Source of the DNA: Aspidapion aeneum
Taxonomy: Eukaryota; Arthropoda; Insecta; Coleoptera; Brentidae
DNA length: 64,000 bases
Assembly: GCA_963576565.1 (NCBI GenBank)
Contig: OY755039.1
Coordinates: forward strand, 80,351,955-80,415,954
Direction of reading: 5' to 3'
Below the pieces are notes generated by a model that worked only from the letters and a program-made list of their open reading frames with translations, did no database searches and had not been told where the DNA came from. The translations under genes and the position numbers were made by a program. This document shows positions 20,741 to 30,583 of this stretch, piece after piece. Positions within the stretch are counted from its first letter, which is position 1. Every line of letters starts with the position of its first letter.

Positions 20741-23700
20741 TTAATTCGGCAAGAGGCACAGTTTTACAACTGGTCGCTTGTAAATACCAGTAACCGTTTG
20801 TACCGTCGCAACACGCACCTGACCGTCTCCGCCGGGATGCAGTTCGATGACCCGACCGACCGGCCATTTCAAAGGTGATTGGATGTGATCACTTGTTATG
20901 ATAACCAAATCATTTAATTTGATATTTGGGAACGAATCAGCCCACTTGTGTCGCTGTTGTAGCGTATGCAAATACTCTATAGAATACCGTGTCCAAAAAT
21001 CATTATGTAGTTTTTGGATTAGTTGCCATCTCGAGAGCCGATTTAGGGGAACCTCGGACAAATCTGACTCCGGAATTTCTGAATTAAGGGGTTCAAGGGT
21101 CAAAAAATGCCCAGGGGTAAGAGGTTGAAGATCGTGTGGGTCTGAAGAGGCAGGAGATAAAGGGCGACTATTAAGTACGGCTTCTATGCGACATGTAAGG
21201 GTGGACATTTCCATGATGGACAACTTTTGGTCGCCGACTACTCGAACAAAGTGAGTTTTAAACTTTTGACGCCAGCTTCTGCCAGGCCATTGAAATGTGG
21301 ACTGAGAGAAGGTCCCAGATGCCAACGAATAGAAAGTCTGGTGGCCGCACTTCTTGCGTAATCACGTAATTGGTTACGAAACCCTATAAAATTACTGCCT
21401 TGATCTGACCAGCATTGCGTCACGCTCCCACGTCTGGAAATGAATCGATGCAATGCACCTACAAACCCTTCGGTGGACAGTTCCATGGTTAATTCCAAAT
21501 GCACTCAATGTGTAGCCGTACAGACAAACACACAGACATATGATTTGAAAACTTTACAACCACGGTAACGATGAGGAATCACAAAGAAAGGTCCACAAAA
21601 GTCGATAGCTACACTCGAAAAAGGTTTAAGTTGATTGATTCGATGAGCGGGAAGTGAACTCATTATGGGCGGTCTATAGGGTTTAGGGTTGATTCTAAAA
21701 CATTGCAAACACTTGGATATGGTTCTTTGAATTGCCCGTCTGGCAGATAATATCCAAAATTGCTGTAAAAGCAGATTATGTAATGTTTTAAACCCAGGAT
21801 GAAGGTATTGTCGATGAGTGGACTCGATAAGAAGAGTAGTTAAACGATGGTTATTCGAAAGTAAGACGGGTTGTTTTGCAGAATAAGACAAAAGGTCAGA
21901 TTTTTGTAATCTGCCACCGACTCTAATGATATTATTTTCATCAAGAAAAGGTGAAAGTTTTCGAAAAGGTTTCGGTATTGGTTTATCCTTAGATAACGTG
22001 GAAAAAAGCTCAGAAAAACAAGAACCTTGAACGCGTTTGATAAGAAGGTATAACGCACTTTGCATCTCACCGGTGGTAGGAAAAACAATATTCTCAAAAA
22101 TAACTTTTTGGTCCGACGGCTTAGTGGGTTTTTGATAGGAATGGTTTTGAAAAAGGTTAACTATTCGAAGGACATAACAAATGATACGTTGAATTTTTGA
22201 TATAGATGAATATTTGATAAGAAGCTGATCTAAGAAGTTGACATCAATTATCGCATTGCAACAGACCTTTGGCTTTTCCTCCAGATTAATATCTCCGAAA
22301 TCAATCGGCATTTTTGATTTATAAATATCGGGCCATTCGTTTTCGGTAGACCACAAAAACGACGGTGCGTTCCACCACATGTCATGCGACATAAGCTGTG
22401 AAGGGGTGGCCCCTCGTGACGCAATATCGGCTGCATTTAAAGCAGAAGGAATGTAGCGCCACGAGTTTGAGGGAATGATTTCTTGGATTCTACTGACTCG
22501 ATTTCCAACAAAGGTTTGCCAGCGATTAGGAGGGGATGAAAGCCAATGCAATACGACTTGCGAATCGCAGAAAGTAACGATATTTGTAAAAGTTATTTTT
22601 CCTTCATAGCTAGATAAAACGAAGTCAATTAATTCGCTTAAAAGAAATGCGCCTAGGAGTTCTAGCCTAGCCAAAGTTTGTGACTTTATAGGCGCGACAC
22701 TAGATTTTGCAGATATGAGAGAAACAGATATATTGTTTTCCTCTTCTACACGAAAATATACGACGCCTGTGTAACCTCGAATTGAAGCGTCACAGAAGCC
22801 GATGATTTGACAGGTATTGATTTTTGACAGTTTGATTTGTCGGGGTAATTGAAAATTGGAAAGAAGCGGGAATTCAGAACGAAGTTTGTTCCAAGAGTCG
22901 ATGATAGAAGAATCTGGTTCTTCGTCCCAGCCTATTTTTGATAACCACAACTGTTGCAAAATAAATTTTGCTTGTAGCAACAAGGGACAAAGAAAACCTA
23001 TGGGATCGAAGATTGTTCCTATGATAGATAAAATAGAACGTTTGGTTGGGGGTTTGTCCTTCATTCGGCATTGATAAGAAAAAATGTCGTTTTTTGGATG
23101 CCATTGAAGTCCTAGAACTTTGATAAAGTGGGGTTCCTCCTTGTCAAAAGAGAGAGGCATTTGACGATCGGATTCTGCCAATGTTGCCAATAAATCAGGA
23201 CAACTGCTTGCCCATTTTTTAAGTTTAAATCCTCCCGACTTCAACAAATCATTGAGTTCCGTTTGAAGGGAAAGAGCTTCAGAAAGCGAAGGGCTAGTTC
23301 CCAAGATATCGTCGATGTAAATTGACGTTTTTAGAACAGTACTAGCCATAGGAAAACATTCCTTTTCTCTCTCTGCCAGCTCATTTAAGGTACGCATGGC
23401 TAGAAAAGGTGAGCATGTCATGCCAAAAGTGACAGTAGAAAGTTCCCACACTGAAAGTGGGTCCTGTGGAGAAAACCTTCACAATATCCTTTGATAAGGA
23501 CGGTGATAAGGGTTGATAAGGACTTGACGGAACATCTGTTTGATATCAGCAATGTAGGCAATAGGATTAAGACGAAACGTAAGGAGTAAAGAAGCAATAT
23601 CCTTTTGAAGTTTCGGTCCAGATAACAACGTGTCATTGAGAATAATATTTTTTGGGGTGACTGCCGAACAATCCCAGACTACCCTTAATTTTGTACTTAA

Positions 23701-25107
23701 GCTTTCCGGCTTTAGTACGCAATGATGTGCTAAAAAACATGATACGTCGACTTTTGGTTGACTAGATAAAACTAGACTCATATGATTAGAATCGATATAG
23801 TCTTGCATGAAACTTAAATAGGCAGTGTACAGATCAGGATTTTTGAGTAATCTATTTTCTAGAAGTAAAAATCTACGATAAGCTTGCGGATAAGTATTTC
23901 CTAGGTCAGGGTTTATTTTATCTTTAAACGGAAGATCTACCATGAATCTACCGCTCGGTTGCTGTACTACACTCGCAGTAAAAATCGATTCTGCTTGTTT
24001 TTCTTCCTTTGATAAGATTTGTTTTTTAGGCAAATGTTCGATTTCCCAAAACCTAGGGAGAATGACCAATAAAGGAGGTGAATGACTCGTTAAAAAACAA
24101 CTGGTTCGTTCCGTAAGACTACCTACTTCGTCAACTTTTCCCATGACGACCCAGCCAAAGCTAGTTTCAAGGGCTGAAGGTTGCCCTATTTGTCCAAGAA
24201 CCCTGCCCTCCTTGAATATCTGTGCGAATAGCTCGCAACCAATAACTAGGTCCACAGGTCTAGATTTGAAATAAGATGGGTCGGCAAGTTTAAGGTTCTC
24301 CAAGTGTTTCCACTGATTATCGTTCAAAGTGAATGTAGGCATATTGAAACATAATTGTGGAACGACAATTGCTTCGAAATTAAGTAAAGGAGTGACCTGT
24401 CCTTGTGGCTTAATGTGACATTGAACGAGCCCTTTGAAAGTAAAAGAAGACATCTGATTTAATCCGAATATTTCAGTGGTGTAACTTCGCCTAGAAAGAT
24501 TAAGACGCTGAATACACTTTTCACTGATGAATCCTGTCTGTGATCCAGAATCAAGCAGTGCCCTTACAGGTTGAAAATTTCCGCAACCGTCCATAACATC
24601 TATTATGGCGGTGCATAAAAGAAAGGTACCTGAAGGTCCTGAGGTATTTAATGACACATGAAGATTATTGACAGGTGGTGTGTGAATGACAGGACTAGTA
24701 TCTTGGCTTCCAGACTCTTGATTAGTTTCTAAGATATGAGTTAAAGTGTGGTGCCTTTTACTATTGCAAGTCCTGCATGAATATTTTGAATTGCACGTAT
24801 CTACCCCATGCAAGGGATGAAAACACGCTAGACATAATTTTTTCTGCTTGACGAAAGATAGGCGATCGATAGGTGAGAGATCAAGAAATGTTTGACATTT
24901 CGAAAGCACGTGACCTTGATTACACCGGAAACATTTTATTCCCGTACTTGAATTAGTTGAGGTGCCAGCCAGTCCTATAAAAGGCGAATTGGATGATTTA
25001 TAGGTAGGCTTTTGCCCAAACTGATTTTGCATAGAATTTGAATTTTGATAGGTAGGCTTTTGCCCAAACTGATTTTGCATAGAATTTGATTTTTGATAGG
25101 TAGGCAC
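20741..25107 (-). pseudogene. BEL copy A pol remnant (protease, RT, RNase H, integrase)
   Basis: Reading leftward from 25107, Cys/His fingers (CFRCNQGHVLSKC, CLACFHPLHGVDTC, CRTC) are followed by an aspartic protease (RALLDSGSQTGFI), the RT fingers and palm (YIADIKQMFRQV; IYIDDILG), RNase H (IGFCDASIRGY; FCDSQVVLHWLS), the HHCC integrase zinc site (HRQYLHPGF..CLQC) and the catalytic core (VAIDFCGPF, WSDQGSNF, GLAEAG). It ends in RPVVKLCLLPN at 20741. Breaks relative to copy C: TGA at 23479-23481 in place of a Trp codon in RT; TGA at about 21505 in place of a Cys codon in integrase; and one missing T near 21265 that shifts frame. The family normally encodes one long Pol, so this copy is dead. 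Confidence 0.88.
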
Positions 25108-25730
25108 CTTTTTGGGTGCTGTTGATTAAGGAAGTGATTCCAAAACTTTACATCTTTTTTCTAGAAATTGAAAAAGTGACTGAAAAGTGGGAATTTCGGT
25201 ATTAGTATTGGCGTGACTCATTTCGAAATTTGAACGCGTCGGAATATCCAATTTTTCTAACAAAATTAAAAAAATAAGAAAGTCCAAACTGTCAACGTCA
25301 AAGCTAAGTGATTTTAAAATTTCTAGGGATTCAGAAAAGGTGTCAATTAAATTACGCAATTCTTTAGCTGACTCGTTTTTTAATGTGGAGTTCATAATTG
25401 TGCTTAAAGCATCATTTGCGAGGTCCCGCTTGTTTTGATATCTATTGACTAATTTGTCGTAAGCAATTTTATAATTTTGATCAGATAAGCTAATCCCTGA
25501 TATCAATTTTAAAGGCTCATCCTCGAGATATGAAAATAAATTTTTGGAACGTTACTTAGACTTTGATTTTGATCTATAATGTTATGAAAAAGATCGAAAA
25601 AGCTTGGCCATAATTTTTTATCACCTCGAAATATGGGAATACCTAACTCTTTGAGTTTTGGAGTTTCGTTTTGTCGAACATATGATCCCGAAAAGGATGG
25701 GGTCTCAACCGGAAATATTTAAGAGTAAAC

Positions 25731-28596
25731 CAGCAATATAAGAGGATTAAGTACCAACATGAATTCAGTTCACCAACATCTTGAAGAGCAAAGACCTGAC
25801 ATCCTTGTTCTCACTGAAACTAAAATCAGTTCTGCAACACCTATTGTGAACTATCTTTATCCCGGCTATGACCTACACCACCGATTTCGACATAATTTTG
25901 GGATCTGTGTGTACATTAAAAATGACCTTTCATGCCATCGAGAGAAGAAGCTAGAACCTGCGAACCTCGATATCATATGGCTAAAATTCACCTCAAAGTC
26001 ATCGACCAAGTTCATCTGCTGCCTCTACCGACCGCCAAGTAACACCGAGTACCAAAACTTTTTCACGACATTATCCGAAAACTGTGATAGTATACAGTCT
26101 AATTATCCACATGCTGAAATTGTTTTTTTAGGCGATTTCAACGTCCACAATATACCCTGGCTAAAACACCACAACAAAACAGATAATGAAGGCAGGGAAG
26201 CAGAAGCTTTTGCCATAAGTTGTGGTCTAACGCAGCTTGTCGATGAACCTACCCGTATCTCGGAAAGGGGTGAATTTGCAGCGCTTTTAGACTTGTTCCT
26301 AACTACAAATCCTGACTGGTACACAATTCAAGTAGATTCCCCACTTGGTTCATCCGATCATAAACTTATAATAACAAAGTGCGAAATGCTCATACCACCA
26401 AGCCAACAATCACTTCCTCGTAAAATATGGCACTATAAATCGGCAAAATGGAATGACCGTAAACAGTTTTACCTGGATTTTCCATGGCAAGAGGTTTGCT
26501 TTAAAACAGCTGATCTTACTGTTTGTTGTAATGAAATAACAAAAGTAATTTTATCTGGAATGGATGCATATATCCCACATACAATGAAACGCAGAGCAAA
26601 TGCAAAACCTTGGTTCAACAGCCAGTGTCAAACGGCTGTACAGAAAAAACACAGAGCATATAACCTTTGGAAACGACAACAAACCGCTCAAAACCACACA
26701 GAATTTATAGAAACCAGAAATAGTTGCAAAATTACTATTGACGCCGCCAAAGAAACATACAATCAAAGAATAAAAAACAGGTTGCTGAATTGTCCAAGTA
26801 GTTCTAGGTCCTTTTGGTCTCTTGCAAAAGCTGTTGGATCAAACTTCACCAAGTCATCCATACCACCACTTACAGATAAAAATACTCACTTAGCCACAAC
26901 ATCGGAGGAAAAAGCCAATATGCTGGCGAAAATCGTTTCCCACAACTCAAACCTAACAGTGCCAAATGGAAAAACTCCACCGTTCATTGACAGGGTTTCC
27001 CACAGTATGCCAGAGGTGCCCCTTTGTCACAGAGAAATACGAAAATCCCTTAAAAAGTTGGATACAAACAAAGCAATGTGTCTAGATGGCATTCCCGCGA
27101 TAGTACTCAAAAATTGTGCCAACGAACTCACCTCCACTTTCGCTAAATTATTCAATTTATCATCATGGAAGTCTGCCGCAGTACAACCTATTCCAAAGAA
27201 AGGAAAAAAGACAGATCCGTTAAACTATAGACCAATTGCTCTACTTCCGGTGATATCAAAAGTAATGGAAAGAGTTGTGAACAATCACCTAACCAAGTAC
27301 TTAGAAAAGTACAAAATTATCAACGACAAGCAATACGGATTTCGAAAATATAGGTCAACTGGCGATTTACTTACATACGTCACTCACTTATGGCAAAAAG
27401 CGATTGAGTTACGGGGCGAAACAAGAACAATTGCCTTAGATATATCTAAAGCATTCGATAAAGTCTGGCATGAAAATCTGCTCAACAAGCTCAAAGCAAT
27501 GGGATTGTCGCCGAAACTTTGCACCTGGTTTGAAAGTTACCTTAAGGATAGATCCATTTATGTTGCACTGGATGGCCGGAACTCCAACTCTTACCAAATA
27601 AATGCTGGTGTGCCACAGGGAGCAATCCTTTCGCCAACACTTTTTCTGATTTACATAAATGACCTCATAGATAAAACAGCAAATCCACTTTATTACTTTG
27701 CAGATGATGGCAATGTAGTCTCCTCAGTCATACCACCCACTCAGTGTCTATCCGCACGTGAATTCCATCATCTTAGACTAACTCAAATATCGCAGATAAA
27801 TAACGACCTGGAGATAATAGAGGACTGGGGCAACAAAAACCTTGTACAGTTCAAGGCGCAGAAAACCCAAGCTGCCCTGTTTTCAAAAAAGACCAGCACT
27901 GGTGAGCCAAACATCATGCTATCTGGAAGTGCTGTCACATTGCAGAGCCAGTTGAACATCTTAGGAGTCACTGCAGAGACCAACATGTCTTGGCACAGTC
28001 ACGTGGCAGATATAGCTAAAAGGGCGTCCTACAAGCTTGGGGTGCTATTTCGTACAAGACATCTGTATACACCAAGCCAACTGCTGACACTCTACAAAGC
28101 CCAGATTCGACCAACTATGGAGTACTGCTCACATGTATGGAGTGCGGCACCCAAACATACCTTAATGCTTTTGAACACCGTGCAAAAACGAGCTATCAAG
28201 CTGATCAATGACCCCGCACTTACCCGTAGCTTGGATAGTCTCGAACATCGAAGAACTGTGGGCGATCTATCTCTCTTCTACAGGTATTATCACGGAAAAT
28301 GCTCTGAAGAGTTGGCACGTATGATCCCCCCGGGAGTAGCACCTACTAGGCGAACACGTCAAACAGACGGTAACCATCAATTTACTGTCAAAATAGAGGC
28401 ACCAAGAACCTCATTATATCAGAATTCATATCTCTGGAGAACAGCATCGCTGTGGAATAAACTCCCTGCGACAGTTTTCCTTGCAGATTACAACCTGAAC
28501 CGTTTCAAAACCAATACACACCAACATTTCCGCGCACTGGCCGCTTCTCGAGCGTGATAGGGATCTCCTTGCGAGTGCGTTTAACCGTAAAAAAAA
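25731..28596 (+). mobile_element. 5'-truncated CR1/Jockey-type LINE nested in BEL gag
   Basis: Inserted between AGAGTAAAC and the remaining CCCCCTTAC of the gag sequence, which is contiguous in copy C (about 55405-55412). The target duplication is short or ambiguous because of the A run (28589-28596). The element begins inside the first endonuclease motif (SNIRGL), so ORF1 and the 5' UTR are missing. The 3' UTR is only about 40 bp, ending CGTAAAAAAAA. A shorter relative lies at 1742-1999. Confidence 0.93.
25759..28557 (+). CDS. LINE ORF2 (endonuclease plus RT), 5'-truncated
   Basis: 932 codons from the first ATG; the open frame actually begins at the 25731 junction. Endonuclease motifs: ILVLTETKI, FGICVYIKN, IVFLGDFNVHN, ALLDLFLTT and SSDHKLI. 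RT motifs: AMCLDGIPAIVLKN, NYRPIALLPVISKVMER, QYGFRKYRSTGDLL, IALDISKAFDKVW, GVPQGAILSPTLF and YYFADDGNVV (FADD). The segment KLFNLSSWKSAAVQ near 27155 is shorter than usual between the Phe-Asn and Ser-Trp-Lys elements, suggesting a small in-frame deletion of roughly ten codons. The C-terminal part, with CSHVWSAAP and LWNKLPATVF, is typical of this LINE type. No stops are present, but the missing 5' part means it cannot be an autonomous source. Confidence 0.9.
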   Translation: MNSVHQHLEEQRPDILVLTETKISSATPIVNYLYPGYDLHHRFRHNFGICVYIKNDLSCHREKKLEPANLDIIWLKFTSKSSTKFICCLYRPPSNTEYQNFFTTLSENCDSIQSNYPHAEIVFLGDFNVHNIPWLKHHNKTDNEGREAEAFAISCGLTQLVDEPTRISERGEFAALLDLFLTTNPDWYTIQVDSPLGSSDHKLIITKCEMLIPPSQQSLPRKIWHYKSAKWNDRKQFYLDFPWQEVCFKTADLTVCCNEITKVILSGMDAYIPHTMKRRANAKPWFNSQCQTAVQKKHRAYNLWKRQQTAQNHTEFIETRNSCKITIDAAKETYNQRIKNRLLNCPSSSRSFWSLAKAVGSNFTKSSIPPLTDKNTHLATTSEEKANMLAKIVSHNSNLTVPNGKTPPFIDRVSHSMPEVPLCHREIRKSLKKLDTNKAMCLDGIPAIVLKNCANELTSTFAKLFNLSSWKSAAVQPIPKKGKKTDPLNYRPIALLPVISKVMERVVNNHLTKYLEKYKIINDKQYGFRKYRSTGDLLTYVTHLWQKAIELRGETRTIALDISKAFDKVWHENLLNKLKAMGLSPKLCTWFESYLKDRSIYVALDGRNSNSYQINAGVPQGAILSPTLFLIYINDLIDKTANPLYYFADDGNVVSSVIPPTQCLSAREFHHLRLTQISQINNDLEIIEDWGNKNLVQFKAQKTQAALFSKKTSTGEPNIMLSGSAVTLQSQLNILGVTAETNMSWHSHVADIAKRASYKLGVLFRTRHLYTPSQLLTLYKAQIRPTMEYCSHVWSAAPKHTLMLLNTVQKRAIKLINDPALTRSLDSLEHRRTVGDLSLFYRYYHGKCSEELARMIPPGVAPTRRTRQTDGNHQFTVKIEAPRTSLYQNSYLWRTASLWNKLPATVFLADYNLNRFKTNTHQHFRALAASRA

Positions 28597-29399
28597 CCCC
28601 CTTACATGCATAAAAATATTTACGAGCTTCTGAAAGGATCGCATCCTGCATTTTAAACTCCTCGTCGTCCGAGTCGTCTATCAACATAATGACATCATTA
28701 TGTGCCAGCATGCATTTATCGAAGGTTTCGTCCAAATCGGAATACCTCACTTGAAACTTGTTTCTCGCTTTTTCGTCTGTTGCCGCGGTCTGTGAAAACA
28801 CATAACACTCGGTGATCGCAGATAAAAAACCCTTGCTATTTTGCACGGCTTTTTTGACAGACATGATTTTACCTTTGAAATGACGAAATTGTCGGTAAAT
28901 ATACAATTAACGCTAAATTAATGCTTCTGAAATAGAAAAATGACGAATTGTCGAAAATATGCACTAATTTATCGCAATTGATGAAAATTGTTTTAAATAT
29001 CGAAATGATATGGAACACATCTAATCACAGAAATGTCGGTAAATATACAATTAACGCTAAATTAATGCTTCTGAAATAGAAAAATGACGAATTGTCGAAA
29101 ATATGCACTAATTTATCGCAATTGATGAAAATTGTTTTAAATATCGAAATGATATGGAACACACCTAACACACTGAACATGTGCTTGTTTGTTTTGATTG
29201 CTTCGATTTGTTTACTGAATGACCACGCGGTACGCTACCATAGCAGCGGACCGAAAGCAGGTGAACTGCGCCGCTACCGAAGGTCGAGCGAAAATCTCTC
29301 TCGTTTCAATACGATTGGCAAAATTCAAGGCCGTATGATCTCGGCGTGAAAATGGCCGACTTATTAATACCGTCGTATGGAGTAAATTTTAAATAATTC

Positions 29400-29412
29400 G
29401 GTCGAAGGAACA
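29400..29412 (-). other. BEL copy A primer-binding site, degenerate tRNA-Tyr type
   Basis: On the minus strand TGTTCCTTCGACC lies a few bases inside the 5' LTR. It resembles TGGTCCTTCGAGCC, the complement of the tRNA-Tyr 3' end, with mismatches. The independent BEL element at 45700-52968 has the exact form in the same place, which supports the reading. Confidence 0.5.
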
Positions 29413-29416
29413 CTTA

Positions 29417-29867
29417 TGTTATGCCCGCAGTAAGAAAAACGATAACTGCAATGGACTGTATATATTTTAATTAATGAAAGCGCGAACAAACATAAATATA
29501 TTGATATGAAATTACGAAATAATTAAAAGGTCCATAGGTTAATTGTGGGTACCACACAACGGAAATCAGAAACAAAGCACTCACCAGTTTACAGCCAATT
29601 TCTCCACGTTCCAAGGGGCCCCTGTCTGGATCTAATGATGTCACCACGTAGCTGAAGGGCTGAAGTTCTATGCTATACACTTTCAAGTGTAGAAATTTGA
29701 AATAGTTGGAGAAAGTAAATTAACACGCCATTTCTCGAGGCGGTCGAAAAAGCATCTCCCTGATTCTTGGTGCGCATGTACAAATGCGCGAAAAATGCAC
29801 TCTGTCCGTCATCCAATTGTGTGGGTTTAAAATTAAAAACAACCGCGAAATTTAGCGGGAGCTAACA
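29417..29867 (-). repeat. BEL copy A 5' LTR
   Basis: 451 bp, from TGTTATGCCC to GCTAACA in plus-strand reading, followed by CCACCGGCTAGG, the continuation of the Gypsy leader. It is shorter than 20036-20508 because of a ~22 bp deletion near 29670. Confidence 0.9.
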
Positions 29868-29910
29868 CCACCGGCTAGGACAATTGGACAGAAAAACAGT
29901 AAGTGATTTT

Positions 29911-30480
29911 TTCCAGAATATTCGAAGAAGTTCGATATTGATTTAATCAAAAAACCAAAAGAGATATTGAAGAATCGACTTCGATATTAGCTTAGTTAAG
30001 TTAAAAAGTAAGAATTAGAAAGAATTTCTAGAATATTCCATAACATTCTACGACGTTCTATTCAAAAACTAGAAGAGATATACAAATACCGATTTCGACA
30101 TTAGTTTAGTTATTTCAAAAGTAAGAATTTCTAGAAGATTCCATAACATTCTACGACGTTCTATTCAAAACCTAGAAGAGATATACAAATACCGATTTCG
30201 ACATTAGTTTAGTTATTTCAAAAGTAAGAATTAGAAAGAATTTCTAGAAGATTCAATAACATTCTACGACGTTCTATTCAAAAACTAGAAGAGATATACA
30301 AATACCGACTTTGACAGTAGCTTAGTTATTTTAAAAGTAAGAATTAGAAATTATTTCTAGAATATTCCATAACATTCTACGATGGTCTATTCGAGAACCA
30401 AAAGAGATAATCAAAAAGTGACTTCTACATTTGCCTAGTAGCAGAAAGAGTAGCATTTACCAGTATATTCCAGAACATTC
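29911..30480 (+). promoter_or_regulatory. Six perfect heat-shock-element motifs (TTCnnGAAnnTTC)
   Basis: Exact TTCnnGAAnnTTC matches lie at 29911-29923, 30026-30038, 30129-30141, 30242-30254, 30355-30367 and 30468-30480, one per tandem unit. The spacer dinucleotides vary (CA/TA, TA/TA, TA/GA, TA/GA, TA/TA, CA/CA), while all nine consensus bases are kept every time. This is the three-pentamer binding site of animal heat-shock factor. The LTR itself has two half-size TTCnnGAA dyads upstream of its TATA box. Function is inferred from the motif only. Confidence 0.6.
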
Positions 30481-30560
30481 CATTAGGTTCTATTTAAGAA
30501 TTGGAGGAGATATTGAAAAACCGACTTCGACATTCGCTTTGTAGCCCTAAAATACACGTT
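29911..30560 (+). repeat. Gypsy leader tandem array, about six units of 103-125 bp
   Basis: The word CATAACATTCTACGACG or a variant recurs at about 30039, 30142, 30255, 30368 and 30471, with an earlier degenerate unit at 29911. Each unit also has AGAAGAGATA..AAATACCGA, TTCGACATTAG and TTAGTTA blocks. The array ends just before the gag ATG. It forms a structured, non-coding leader. Confidence 0.85.
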
Positions 30561-30583
30561 TTAAGTGATTTATCTCGAAGTTG

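Larger units (their letters stand above)
25126..28864 (-). pseudogene. BEL copy A gag, split by a LINE
   Basis: The gag ATG is at 28864 (SVKKAVQNSKG follows). The frame runs to about 28597, where the LINE at 25731-28596 interrupts it, and resumes at 25730 down to 25126. Near 25540 about ten bases present in copy C are missing, shifting the frame. The terminal TAA at 25126-25128 replaces a CAA codon of copy C, separating gag from the zinc-finger and protease region that follows in the same frame. The Gag of this family has an N-terminal helical, acidic part (DDSDDEEF) and the capsid-like segment PIFRGDKKLWPSFFDLF. Confidence 0.85.
20036..29867 (-). mobile_element. BEL/Pao retrotransposon, copy A (minus strand)
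   Basis: The LTRs are at 20036-20508 and 29417-29867, with TGTTA...TAACA ends and a duplicated CCACCG (or CCACC) at the borders. It lies inside the second leader unit of the Gypsy element and belongs to the same family as the plus-strand copy at 54089-61102, which it follows base for base over most of its length. It carries gag and a BEL-type pol (protease, RT, RNase H, integrase). Every major domain is interrupted: gag by a LINE (25731-28596) and a small deletion, pol by stops and one frameshift. The two LTRs differ by about seven bases plus a ~22 bp deletion in the right-hand one. Confidence 0.93.
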
